Assembly (NCBI GenBank): GCA_019801415.1
Contig: JAHVJD010000001.1
Coordinates: 434,001 to 498,000, forward strand
Length of the DNA: 64,000 nt
Direction of reading: 5' to 3'
DNA from: Nocardioides marinus
GTDB lineage: Bacteria > Pseudomonadota > Alphaproteobacteria > Rhodobacterales > Rhodobacteraceae
Shown here piece after piece: positions 46,382 through 53,853 of this stretch; the stretch's first letter is position 1; the number at the start of each line of letters is the position of its first letter. A program made the position numbers and the translations under genes. The notes beneath the pieces were generated by a model that did no database searches, was not told where the DNA came from, and worked only from the letters and a program-made list of their open reading frames with translations.

Positions 46382-47635
46382 ATGACCTACACTCCCAAAT
46401 CGGATTTCATCGCTGTAATGATGGAACGCGGCTATCTGGCCGACTGCACCGATTATCAGGGCCTGGACGAGGCACTGCTGAAGGGGGTTCAGCCTGCCTA
46501 TATCGGTTATGACGCCACCGCGCAGTCGCTGCACGTGGGGCACCTTCTGAACATCATGATGCTGCGCTGGCTGCAAAAGACCGGCCACAAGCCGATCACC
46601 CTGATGGGCGGCGGCACCACCAAGGTGGGCGACCCCTCGTTCCGCTCGGACGAGCGCCCGCTGCTGGGCCCCGAACAGATCGACGCCAATATCGCCGGCA
46701 TGAAAAAGGTCTTCGCGAACTACCTGACCTACGGCGACGGCGAAAACGACGCCATCATGCTCAACAACGCCGAGTGGCTCGACAATCTGAACTACCTCGA
46801 GTTCCTGCGCGACATCGGCCGCCATTTCTCGGTGAACCGGATGCTGTCGTTCGAGTCGGTGAAATCGCGCCTCGACCGCGAGCAGTCGCTGTCGTTCCTG
46901 GAATTCAACTACATGATCCTGCAGGCCTATGACTTCATGGAGCTGAACCGCCGCTACGGCTGCATCCTGCAGATGGGCGGCTCGGACCAGTGGGGCAACA
47001 TCGTCAACGGCATCGACCTCACCCGCCGGGTGATCGACCACGAGGTCTACGGCCTCACCTCGCCGCTTCTGACCACCTCGGACGGCCGCAAGATGGGCAA
47101 GTCCCAGGGCGGCGCGATCTGGCTCAACGGCGAGATGCTCTCGCCGTATGAGTTCTGGCAGTTCTGGCGCAACACCACCGACGCCGACGTCGGCCGCTTT
47201 CTCAAGCTCTACACCGAGCTGCCGGTCGAGGAATGCGAGCGCCTCGGCGCGCTGCAAGGCTCCGAGATCAACGAGGGCAAGGTGATCCTCGCCAATGAGG
47301 TGACCAAGCTCTTGCACGGCGCCGAGGCCGCGGCGGCAGCCGAAGCCACCGCCCGCGAAGTATTTGAAAAGGGCGGCATCGGTGACGACCTGCCCACGCT
47401 GACCCTGTCGCCTGCGGATCTGGGCGACGGCATCTCGATCGTGCAGCTGATCGTGAAGTCGGGGCTGGCGAAATCCGGCAAGGACGCCAAGCGCCTGATC
47501 GCCGAGAACGGCGCCAAGCTGGATGACCAGCCGCTGACCGACGCAGGCCTGATGATCGACGCAGGCGCGCTCACCTCGCCGATCAAGCTCAGCGCAGGCA
47601 AGAAGCGCCACGCGCTGGTGCAGCTGGCCGACTGA
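46382..47635 (+). CDS. tyrS: Tyrosyl-tRNA synthetase
   Basis: A 417-residue class I aminoacyl-tRNA synthetase. The HIGH motif is HVGH in [11 protein letters not shown], the KMSKS motif is KMGKS in [18 protein letters not shown] lines the tyrosine pocket and an S4 RNA-binding domain ends the protein (about 345-415). The start at 46382 matches homologues (MTYTPKSDF). A strong terminator follows. Confidence 0.97.
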   Translation: MTYTPKSDFIAVMMERGYLADCTDYQGLDEALLKGVQPAYIGYDATAQSLHVGHLLNIMMLRWLQKTGHKPITLMGGGTTKVGDPSFRSDERPLLGPEQIDANIAGMKKVFANYLTYGDGENDAIMLNNAEWLDNLNYLEFLRDIGRHFSVNRMLSFESVKSRLDREQSLSFLEFNYMILQAYDFMELNRRYGCILQMGGSDQWGNIVNGIDLTRRVIDHEVYGLTSPLLTTSDGRKMGKSQGGAIWLNGEMLSPYEFWQFWRNTTDADVGRFLKLYTELPVEECERLGALQGSEINEGKVILANEVTKLLHGAEAAAAAEATAREVFEKGGIGDDLPTLTLSPADLGDGISIVQLIVKSGLAKSGKDAKRLIAENGAKLDDQPLTDAGLMIDAGALTSPIKLSAGKKRHALVQLAD

Positions 47636-47660
47636 GCCACCGCCCTCACCACCCGTCAAA

Positions 47661-47684
47661 GGGAGCCTTCGGGCTCCCTTTTTT
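47661..47684 (+). terminator. Terminator of tyrS
   Basis: GGGAGCC/GGCTCCC (47661-47667 with 47672-47678) around a TTCG loop, then six T residues. A classic intrinsic terminator 25 bases after the stop. Confidence 0.92.
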
Positions 47685-47835
47685 CATGCTGTTCCAGCCC
47701 CTCCCGCCCATTCCAGTGCCATCCAGATGGAACGTCATGGTTGGGCCGGGCAGCACGCTCCCGCGTGCTGCGGCAGCTCTGCCCAATCAATGTCTCCGCC
47801 CACGGCAGCGGGCACAGCGCCCACTCCTCCCCGCG

Positions 47836-48057
47836 CTGGCCGGGTCAAGGGCGGCAAAGCCGCCGTGCGCAGCACGGTCCACCCTTGACGCGGCCAGGGC
47901 GACCATAAACTGGTGCTGGCGCTGAAGGGCAGAGCTGCCCTTCAGCGCCTCTCAGCAGATCTTCCCGCTGCGCCAGCAGCCCGCCGCGCAGCGGCGCCCG
48001 GCCCAAGGCCGCAAAAGATGCTCTGGCGCAGCCAGAACATCTGCGGGCGCGGGAGCC
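47836..48057. repeat. Structured intergenic repeat, long copy C
   Basis: Lies in the 454-bp stretch 47636-48089, after the tyrS terminator. Module 1 (47836-47897): outer stem CTGGCCG/CGGCCAG plus GTCAAGGG/CCCTTGAC encloses hairpins GGCGGC-AAA-GCCGCC (47850-47864) and CCGTGC-GCA-GCACGG (47863-47877). Module 2 (47918-47949): 14-bp perfect stem with GAGC loop, then TCTCAGCA. Module 3: CGCCGC-GCA-GCGGCG (47982-47996), a CCCGGCCCAAGG stretch, and CCGCA/TGCGG closing a hairpin with GCA loop (48009-48046), then GCGCGGGAG. The 47685-47835 part shows nothing further that I can name. Confidence 0.8.
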
Positions 48058-48089
48058 TCTCCCCGCGCAAAGCAGCCACGCAACGCCAC

Positions 48090-48245
48090 CTAAAACAGCA
48101 GCCAATCCGCCAGCGTCAACAGCAGGAAAACTGGCACCGACAATGCCGCCGCCAGCAGCACCGCTGCCGCCTTGGTCACCCGCGGCGCCGACGCTGACTG
48201 GCCCAGAACTTCACTTCGCTTTTTCATCGCTTTATTAACCATCAT
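48090..48245 (-). CDS. Small single-helix membrane protein (about 51 aa), tentative
   Basis: A short minus-strand ORF with three in-frame ATGs at its head (48245, 48242, 48227). It has a basic N-terminus (KAMKKRSEVL), a polar stretch and one clear C-terminal membrane helix (AAAVLLAAALSVPVFLLLTL) ending DWLLF. Codon third positions are GC-rich as in real genes nearby. A GGA stretch lies about 10 bases before 48245. It begins right beside repeat copy C. The family is unknown; it could also be chance. Confidence 0.45.
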   Translation of the reverse strand: MMVNKAMKKRSEVLGQSASAPRVTKAAAVLLAAALSVPVFLLLTLADWLLF

Positions 48246-48273
48246 TTAGGTTTCCAGCGCGTTAATATGGAGC

Positions 48274-49209
48274 ATGTTCGACCAACCGCCGGAACCCGCC
48301 GCAACCATCACCGCACGCCCAGCCGCGCTGCAGCAATCCTCGGAGTTTGCCTGCGCCCTCGGCGCCTGCAGCCAAACCCCGATTTGGCTGGTCGGCAGCC
48401 TCCAATCCCCCGACGTGTTGGTGCTGCGCCGCCGCTTTGCGGGCGGGCTGCACTCCGCCATGATCAACCGTGCACCAGTTGACGATCTTCCGGGACTTAT
48501 CGCCCGGTTGCGCGCAACGGGCCTTGGCCGCACGCCAATGATCCTGACCCCCGAAACCGCCACTGCGGACCTGGCCCGTCACGGCGCTGTGCCGCTGATG
48601 AGCCCCGCCCATGTTGCCCTGCTGGACCTCACCCCGGATCCGCAGCAGCGCCGCGCCGCGCTGCATCAGAAATGGCGCAACCGGCTGAACCACGCCGCCG
48701 CCCAAGGCCTGCGCCTGACCCGCCAGAACATGCCGGACGCCCCCAACCACTGGCTGCTCGCCGCCGACAGCGCCCAGCAGGCGGCGCGCGGCTACCGCAG
48801 CTGGCCGGTGCCGCTGACGCTGGCCTATGCGCGGCAGAACAAGGGCCGCGCCAAGCTGTTCCAGGCCTTCGAGGGCCGCGAGCCCGTCGCCGCCATGCTG
48901 ATCCTGACCCACGGCAGCGGCGCAAACAGGGCCGCCACCTATCACATCGCCCATTCCACCGCCCGCGGCCGCCATCTCAGCGCCCATAACCTCCTGATGT
49001 GGGAGGCAATGTCCTGGCTCGCCGCCAAGGGCGTCCGGCAGCTCGACCTCGGGCTGATCAACACAGAGGACGCCGCAGGCCTTGCCCGGTTCAAGCTCGG
49101 CACCGGCGCGCGCCTGCACCGCCTGGGCGGCACCTGGGCGCTCTGGCCGCGGCTGGGCCGCCTGCTGCGCCCGCTCGCCGCGCTGGACCGCCGACTGATG
49201 CAGGCCTAG
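48274..49209 (+). CDS. FemAB/GNAT-like acyltransferase domain protein
   Basis: A 311-residue cytosolic protein. The C-terminal half (about 120-290) fits the GNAT/FemAB-like (BioF2-type) fold, with KWRNRLNHAAAQGL, FEGREPVAAMLILTHG, YHIAHSTARGRHLSAHNLLMWEAMSWLAAKGVRQLDLGLIN and FKLGTGARLHRLGGTW. The N-terminal part is less conserved. The reaction is not known; relatives transfer amino acids or acyl groups to cell-wall or other acceptors. Divergent from the tentative small membrane ORF. Confidence 0.75.
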   Translation: MFDQPPEPAATITARPAALQQSSEFACALGACSQTPIWLVGSLQSPDVLVLRRRFAGGLHSAMINRAPVDDLPGLIARLRATGLGRTPMILTPETATADLARHGAVPLMSPAHVALLDLTPDPQQRRAALHQKWRNRLNHAAAQGLRLTRQNMPDAPNHWLLAADSAQQAARGYRSWPVPLTLAYARQNKGRAKLFQAFEGREPVAAMLILTHGSGANRAATYHIAHSTARGRHLSAHNLLMWEAMSWLAAKGVRQLDLGLINTEDAAGLARFKLGTGARLHRLGGTWALWPRLGRLLRPLAALDRRLMQA

Positions 49210-49228
49210 CGGCAAACCGCCGCGACGC

Positions 49229-49258
49229 TGGACAGGGAAGCTCCTCCCGGATTATATG
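49229..49258 (+). promoter_or_regulatory. Promoter of the SDR gene
   Basis: TGGACA (49229-49234), 18-base spacer, TATATG (49253-49258), giving a start near 49265. The -10 box overlaps the palindrome TGAACACATGTTCA, so a bound repressor would block it. Confidence 0.55.
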
Positions 49259-49285
49259 AACACATGTTCAGATAATCGGGAGGAG
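49241..49285. promoter_or_regulatory. 45-bp inverted repeat spanning operator and ribosome-binding site
   Basis: CTCCTCCCG (49241-49249) pairs with CGGGAGGAG (49277-49285), enclosing nearly complementary arms and the exact palindrome TGAACA-CA-TGTTCA (49257-49270). The right arm is the ribosome-binding site of the SDR gene (ATG 49294). The inner palindrome looks like a TetR-family operator. In RNA the whole would hide the ribosome-binding site if the transcript starts upstream of it. Confidence 0.6.
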
Positions 49286-49293
49286 ACCCGCCC

Positions 49294-50049
49294 ATGAAAC
49301 TCGCAGACACCGCCGCCGTCATCACCGGCGCCGCCTCCGGCCTCGGCGAGGCCACCGCCCGCCATTTCGCCGAACAAGGCGCGCAGGTCACCATTCTGGA
49401 CCGCGACGCGGAGCGCGGTCCGCAGGTGGCCAAAGAAATCGGCGGCCACTTCGCCGAAACCGATGTCACGGACGAAGCCTCGGTGCAGGCCGCCATCGCC
49501 CATGCCGCCGACAAGATGGGCAAGATCACCGCCTGCGTGAACTGCGCCGGCATCGCCATCGGCGCCAAGACTGTGGGCAAGGACGGCCCGCATCCGCTGG
49601 ACGCCTACAAGCGCACCATCGACATCAACCTCGTCGGCACTTTCAACGTCGCCCGCCTCGCCGCCGCCGAAATCGCCAAGAACGCTCCCGACGCGGACGG
49701 CGCCCGCGGCGTCATCATCAACACCGCCTCCATCGCCGCCTTCGACGGCCAAAAGGGCCAGGCCGCCTATGCCGCCTCCAAGGGCGGGGTTGCGGGGATG
49801 TGCCTGCCGATGGCGCGCGATCTGGCCTCGCTCGGCATCCGGGTGATGACCATCGCGCCGGGCATCTTCATGACCCCGATGCTGGCCGGGCTGCCCGAAG
49901 AGGTGCAGCAGCAGCTCGCCGCCGACGTGCCCAACCCGGCCCGCTTGGGCGATCCGCGCGAATTTGGCCGCCTCGCCGCATTCATCGTCGAAATGGGCTA
50001 TCTGAACGGCGAGGTCATCCGCATCGACGGCGCTCTGCGCATGCGCTGA
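49294..50049 (+). CDS. SDR family 3-hydroxyacyl-CoA dehydrogenase-like oxidoreductase
   Basis: A 251-residue short-chain dehydrogenase. NAD-binding TGAASGLGEA (11-20), NAG motif NCAGIAIGAK, catalytic Ser in NTASIAAFDGQKG and YAASK. The sequence is close to the type-2 3-hydroxyacyl-CoA dehydrogenase (HSD17B10) group, which acts in beta-oxidation of fatty or branched-chain acyl-CoA. A strong GGGAGGAG site lies 8 bases before the start, inside a large palindrome. Its stop is followed after 8 bases by structured repeat copy D. Confidence 0.92.
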   Translation: MKLADTAAVITGAASGLGEATARHFAEQGAQVTILDRDAERGPQVAKEIGGHFAETDVTDEASVQAAIAHAADKMGKITACVNCAGIAIGAKTVGKDGPHPLDAYKRTIDINLVGTFNVARLAAAEIAKNAPDADGARGVIINTASIAAFDGQKGQAAYAASKGGVAGMCLPMARDLASLGIRVMTIAPGIFMTPMLAGLPEEVQQQLAADVPNPARLGDPREFGRLAAFIVEMGYLNGEVIRIDGALRMR

Positions 50050-50057
50050 CTCGCCCG

Positions 50058-50275
50058 CCGCGGATTGCGGGTCAAGGGCGGCAAAGCCGCCGTGCGCAGC
50101 ACGGGTTCACCCTTGACGCGCAATCCGCGGCAGACACACTCGATATGGCGCCTTGCGGGGCACATTTGCCCCGCAAGCGCTTCTCAGCAGCTATCTTCAG
50201 CGTTGCGCAGCAACGCCCGGCCCAAGGCCGCACAAAGGTTTTCCGGCGCAGCCGGAACACCTGCGGGCGCGGGAG
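50058..50275. repeat. Structured intergenic repeat, long copy D
   Basis: In the 504-bp gene-free stretch 50050-50553. Module 1 (50058-50130): outer stem of 12 bp (CCGCGGATTGCG with 50119-50130) plus GTCAAGGG/CCCTTGAC, enclosing the same two hairpins as copy C. Module 2 (50147-50180): TTGCGGGGCA/TGCCCCGCAA with CATT loop, then TTCTCAGCA. Module 3: GCGTTGC-GCA-GCAACGC (50200-50216), CCGGCCCAAGG, and CCGCA/TGCGG closing TTCCGGC-GCA-GCCGGAA (50228-50266), then GCGCGGGAG. The rest, 50276-50490, is featureless apart from an AT-rich patch at 50445-50490. Confidence 0.8.
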
Positions 50276-50490
50276 TGCTATGCCTGCGCCGCCCCCCCCG
50301 CTCACCCTAGAAAGCCAAACTGTTGCAGCAAGAGCGCCCGCCGGTGTTGCACGCGCCTGCGCGCCGCCGTCCGCGGATCCGTGCCAATGGTCCGCCAAAG
50401 ACAAGAAGACAAACGTAAACCCCGGCGCCCGCGACGTTTACCCAGCAGATATGTTTATTGATAAATCACAAAGCCTTACGACAGTGTCTT

Positions 50491-50524
50491 TGACCCATTG
50501 TTTCGCGCGCGAAACAATGGGTCA
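50491..50524. promoter_or_regulatory. Perfect 34-bp palindrome downstream of uup
   Basis: The 17-base half TGACCCATTGTTTCGCG (50491-50507) is followed at once by its exact reverse complement (50508-50524). It lies 29 bases past the uup stop. No T tract follows on either strand, so it is not a typical intrinsic terminator, though a 15-bp hairpin in RNA would still be strong. See findings for alternatives. Confidence 0.6.
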
Positions 50525-50553
50525 GCCTTGCTGCCTTACCCGGCCGAGCGACA

Positions 50554-52362
50554 TCAGCCCCCGGCCTTCTCCTCCAAGAGCAGCCATTCTTCCTCGGCCG
50601 CGGCCAGCTTTTCCTGCCGTTCGACCAAGGCCTCGGTGGCCTTCTTGAACTTGACCGGCTCGCGGGTGAACAGCTCCGGGTCCGCCATCAGCTCCTGCAG
50701 CTTGCCGATCTCCGCCTCCAGCCGCTCGATCTCGCCGGGCAGCGCGTCCAGCCGGTGTTTTTCCTTGAAGCTCAGGCCGTCCTTGGGCTGGCTCTCCTGC
50801 TTGGGCTTGGGCTTGGCGGGTTTTGCCTTCTCGGGCTTTGCCTCGCCCTCCAGCGGGCCGCGCTGCGCCAGGTAGTCGCTCCAGCCGCCCGCATAGGCGG
50901 TGACCCGGCCATTGCCCTCCATCGCGATGGTGGTAGTGGCCACCCTGTCCAGGAAATCGCGGTCGTGGCTGACCAGCAGCACGGTGCCGTCGTAGCCGTC
51001 CAGCAGTTCCTGCAACAGGTCCAGCGTCTCCACGTCCAGATCGTTGGTAGGTTCGTCCAGGACAAGCAGGTTCGACGACCGCGCCATCAGCCGCGCCAGC
51101 AGCAGCCGCGCCTTCTCGCCGCCCGACAAGGACCGCACCGGCGCCCGCGCCTGCCGTTCATCGAACAGGAATTCCTTCAGATAGCCGACCACATGCTTGG
51201 GCTGGCCGCGCACCATCACCTGGTCGGCCTTGCCGGAAATCCCCAGCAGCGGGTCCGAGGTCAGGTTCTCCCACAGGCTCGCATCACCATCCAGCTGGTC
51301 ACGGGTCTGGTCAAACAGCGCAATCTCCAGGTTGGTGCCCAGCTGCACCGCGCCCGCATCCGGCTCTTCCATGCCCAGCAGCATCTTCAGAAGCGTCGTC
51401 TTACCCGCCCCGTTGGGGCCGACAAAGGCCACCCGGTCGCCGCGCTGCACCTTCAGCGAGAAATCCCTGACGATCGCCTTGTCACCGAAAGCCTTGCTCA
51501 GCCCCTCGACTTCGATCACCTTGCGGCCCGACTTCGGCCCCGCTTCCAGCGCCATCTCGGCGGTGCCCTGCCGCTTGATCTGGCTGGCGCGCTCCGCCTT
51601 CAGATCCTGCAAGGCCCGCACCCGGCCCATGTTGCGCTTGCGCCGGGCCGAGATGCCCTCCACCGCCCAGCGGCTTTCCGATTTGATCAGCCGGTTCAAC
51701 TTGTGGCGCTGCTGGTCTTCCTCTTCCCAGATCTTGTCGCGCCAGGCCTCGAAATGCTCGAACCCCTTTTCCTGGCGGCGCACCTGGCCGCGGTCCACCC
51801 ACAGGGTGGCGCGGGTCAAGGCGCGCAGAAACGCCCGGTCGTGCGAGATCAGCACAAAGGCGGCGCGGGTGGATTTCAGCTCCTCCTCCAGCCAGGTGAT
51901 CGCCTCGATGTCCAGGTGGTTGGTCGGCTCGTCCAGCAGCATCAGGTCCGGCGCCTCGGCCATCAGCTTGGCCAGCGCGGCACGCCGCCGCTCGCCGCCC
52001 GAGGCGGTTTCCACCGGCCGCGCCGGATCGAACTTCAGCCCCTCGCCCGCACGCTCCACCTTGTAAAGCTCGCCCGGTTCCAGCCCGCTGGCGGCGAAAT
52101 CACCCAAGGTAGCAAACCCCTCCATCTTGGGGTCCTGCTCCATGTAGCCGACGGAGCGGCCGGGCGGCACCACGATCGAGCCACTGTCAGCTTCGACAAT
52201 GCCCGCCATCACCTTCATCAAGGTGGATTTACCCGACCCGTTGCGGCCCACCAGCGCCACCCGGTCGCCCGGCTGCACCACCAGATCAAGATCGGCGAAA
52301 ACCGGATCGCCCCCGAAGGTGAGGGAAATGCCGGACATCTGCAAAAGAGGAATACGTGCCAT
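50554..52362 (-). CDS. uup: ABC-F family ATPase Uup
   Basis: A 602-residue soluble ABC-F protein: first domain GRNGSGKST (about 38-46), signature TASGGERRRAAL, Walker B LMLLDEPTNHLDI; second GPNGAGKTT, SLSGGEKARLLLA, LLVLDEPTNDLD; then a Lys/Pro-rich hinge (about 510-530) and a C-terminal coiled coil (about 535-600) that in Uup binds DNA. It is the second ABC-F in the window, distinct from the one at 11237. It follows olsB by 63 bp. Confidence 0.92.
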   Translation of the reverse strand: MARIPLLQMSGISLTFGGDPVFADLDLVVQPGDRVALVGRNGSGKSTLMKVMAGIVEADSGSIVVPPGRSVGYMEQDPKMEGFATLGDFAASGLEPGELYKVERAGEGLKFDPARPVETASGGERRRAALAKLMAEAPDLMLLDEPTNHLDIEAITWLEEELKSTRAAFVLISHDRAFLRALTRATLWVDRGQVRRQEKGFEHFEAWRDKIWEEEDQQRHKLNRLIKSESRWAVEGISARRKRNMGRVRALQDLKAERASQIKRQGTAEMALEAGPKSGRKVIEVEGLSKAFGDKAIVRDFSLKVQRGDRVAFVGPNGAGKTTLLKMLLGMEEPDAGAVQLGTNLEIALFDQTRDQLDGDASLWENLTSDPLLGISGKADQVMVRGQPKHVVGYLKEFLFDERQARAPVRSLSGGEKARLLLARLMARSSNLLVLDEPTNDLDVETLDLLQELLDGYDGTVLLVSHDRDFLDRVATTTIAMEGNGRVTAYAGGWSDYLAQRGPLEGEAKPEKAKPAKPKPKQESQPKDGLSFKEKHRLDALPGEIERLEAEIGKLQELMADPELFTREPVKFKKATEALVERQEKLAAAEEEWLLLEEKAGG

Positions 52363-52405
52363 GACAGGCTGCTACCCCGGCGGCAGAAACGCGTCAACGC
52401 CCGCC

Positions 52406-52427
52406 TTTCATCTTTCCAGAAATACTC
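52406..52427. repeat. Short motif TTTCATCTTTC-3-AAATACTC, copy 2
   Basis: Same 22-base motif as at 34211-34232, differing only in the central three bases. Here it overlaps the TGA stop of olsB (read on the minus strand, TGAGTATTT). Confidence 0.5.
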
Positions 52428-53172
52428 AGCCCTGGCCGGCAACGGCCCGCAGCAGCCGCTTGCGCGCGGCGGGAATCGCGTTGATTTCCAGCCCGGTGAA
52501 CACATGCAGCGTGTTGAGGTCCCGATCCACCACCGCGTGGTCGCTGACCCAGCCCCCCATCAACAGATAGGTCCGCAGCAATGGAGGCATCTGCAGCATC
52601 GCCCGCTTCACGTCGGGCCGTCGCTGCGGCCCCGTGGCAAAGCGAAAGACGTCGGGCGCCTTGCAGCCGGCCTGCCAGCGCCCCGGCGCCAGGTGGCGCT
52701 GCCGCAACAGCGCAAAGGCATCCAGATAGGGCAGCGGCGTCGTGCCCGCAAAGGACGAGCAGCCGAACAGCAGGCGCACCGCCATGCGGTCCACAAAGGC
52801 GGTCATGGCCCCCCAGGCAACCCGCAGAATATCAGGGTCGGACGATTCGGGATGGATGCAGAACCGCCCCATCTCGACCATGCGTCCGGCAAAGCCCTGC
52901 AGCGCCGCGAGATCATAGAACTGCGCCGAATAACTCCGTGCGAGGTCGCTGCCATCTTCCAGCACCAACAATCGAAAGCAGCAGACCAGCGCGCCGGTGT
53001 CGGTGTCTTCGACCAGAACATGGGTGCAGAGCGCATCATGCGCGTCGCGATCCGGCTGAGCCGTTTGAAAACACAGGCTGCGCAGGGCCTGCGCCGCGGC
53101 GACATCCGCCGCCCCCGCCGCCTGCCGCGCCCGGTAACGCCCCTTGCTCAACGCGATCTGTGGTTCTGCCAT
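52426..53172 (-). CDS. olsB: Ornithine-acyl-ACP N-acyltransferase (OlsB-like)
   Basis: A 248-residue GNAT-fold enzyme of the OlsB/hemolysin-like group that makes lyso-ornithine lipid by N-acylating ornithine with 3-hydroxyacyl-ACP. Typical stretches are KGRYRARQA near the start, ALRSLCFQ, HVLVEDTDTGALVCCFRLL, MVEMGRFCIHPE and the late LLRTYLLMGGWVSDHAVVD. Start 53172 has a GGGGAGG site; the frame is open 12 codons further. The partner olsA is not in the window, so the specific substrate is inferred from family. Confidence 0.85.
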   Translation of the reverse strand: MAEPQIALSKGRYRARQAAGAADVAAAQALRSLCFQTAQPDRDAHDALCTHVLVEDTDTGALVCCFRLLVLEDGSDLARSYSAQFYDLAALQGFAGRMVEMGRFCIHPESSDPDILRVAWGAMTAFVDRMAVRLLFGCSSFAGTTPLPYLDAFALLRQRHLAPGRWQAGCKAPDVFRFATGPQRRPDVKRAMLQMPPLLRTYLLMGGWVSDHAVVDRDLNTLHVFTGLEINAIPAARKRLLRAVAGQG

Positions 53173-53278
53173 GGCGGCCTCCCCGTGCTCCGGCTCAGCC
53201 CTTAGCATAGGCGCTGTGACAGCGCGGTGAAGACCTGCGCGCGGGGGCGGCGCAGGCGCGCACCCTGTTTCAGCCGTG

Positions 53279-53755
53279 TCAGTTGTCGCCGATAAACTGG
53301 TCGGGGCTGAAGTTGCCCAGATTGCCCAGCAACTGCCGCAGGAAGGTGGAATCCTGCACGCTCGAGCTGGTCACGCGGCGCTCCAGAGGCACCACCTTGC
53401 CGTCTTCGAGGTTGTACCGCTGAATTCCCTGCACCACGCCGGCGCTGTCAAAGCTGATCGCCACCAGATCGCGGGACACCGGCTTGGGCGCGGCGGCGCC
53501 ATAATGGCGGAACCGGGTCGCGACATAGTAATAGCCGCTGTCATTCAGTACGCCGGTCGAGGACGGCACGCCAATGGTTTCGGCCACGGAATCCCGCGTG
53601 TCGATCCCCGGCACCACCTCGGCCAGCTGATCCGGAGACGGCACGTAGCCATGCTTGCGGTAGGTCGCCGCGCAGGCGCTCAGCGCCACCCCCACGGCCA
53701 CAAAAACCGCCGTGCGCAGAACAGGTTTAAGATCAAATCCCTTGGCAAACATCAT
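53279..53755 (-). CDS. bamE: Outer-membrane assembly factor BamE
   Basis: A 158-residue lipoprotein of the SmpA/OmlA family, part of the BAM complex inserting beta-barrels. A signal with lipobox ALSAC (Cys at about 29), then YRKHGYVPSPDQLAEVVPGIDTRDSVAETIGVPSSTG, the conserved BamE opening. Start is one of two adjacent ATGs (53755/53752). Divergent from the DUF177 gene, the usual alphaproteobacterial arrangement. Confidence 0.92.
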   Translation of the reverse strand: MMFAKGFDLKPVLRTAVFVAVGVALSACAATYRKHGYVPSPDQLAEVVPGIDTRDSVAETIGVPSSTGVLNDSGYYYVATRFRHYGAAAPKPVSRDLVAISFDSAGVVQGIQRYNLEDGKVVPLERRVTSSSVQDSTFLRQLLGNLGNFSPDQFIGDN

Positions 53756-53853
53756 GGCCCCCCGAGCCGCCGCCGCAACCGGCGGCTTGAATACATCTGG
53801 CAACCCGATTACCTAATGACCGCTTCCGGTTCAAGAAACGAAAGTTCCCGACC

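Noticed and set aside
41286-50275. The structured repeats as REP elements mobilised by a RAYT transposase
   Set aside because: They lack the short single hairpins with a GTAG-type foot expected of REPs, no Y1 transposase is in the window, and they have several modules. Not excluded for the genome as a whole.
50499-50516. The centre of the 34-bp palindrome as a true parS site
   Set aside because: The core TGTTTC...GAAACA fits, but the centre is GCGCGC over 18 bases instead of the 16-base ACGT-centred parS, and no parAB genes are near. Kept only as a resemblance.
50755-53205. An 816-codon plus-strand open frame across uup and olsB
   Set aside because: Its protein is His/Arg/Gln-rich with no domain, and it is antisense to two well-supported genes. 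The same holds for the 816-codon minus-strand frame at 54558-57008 (antisense to rpmF, plsX and fabH).
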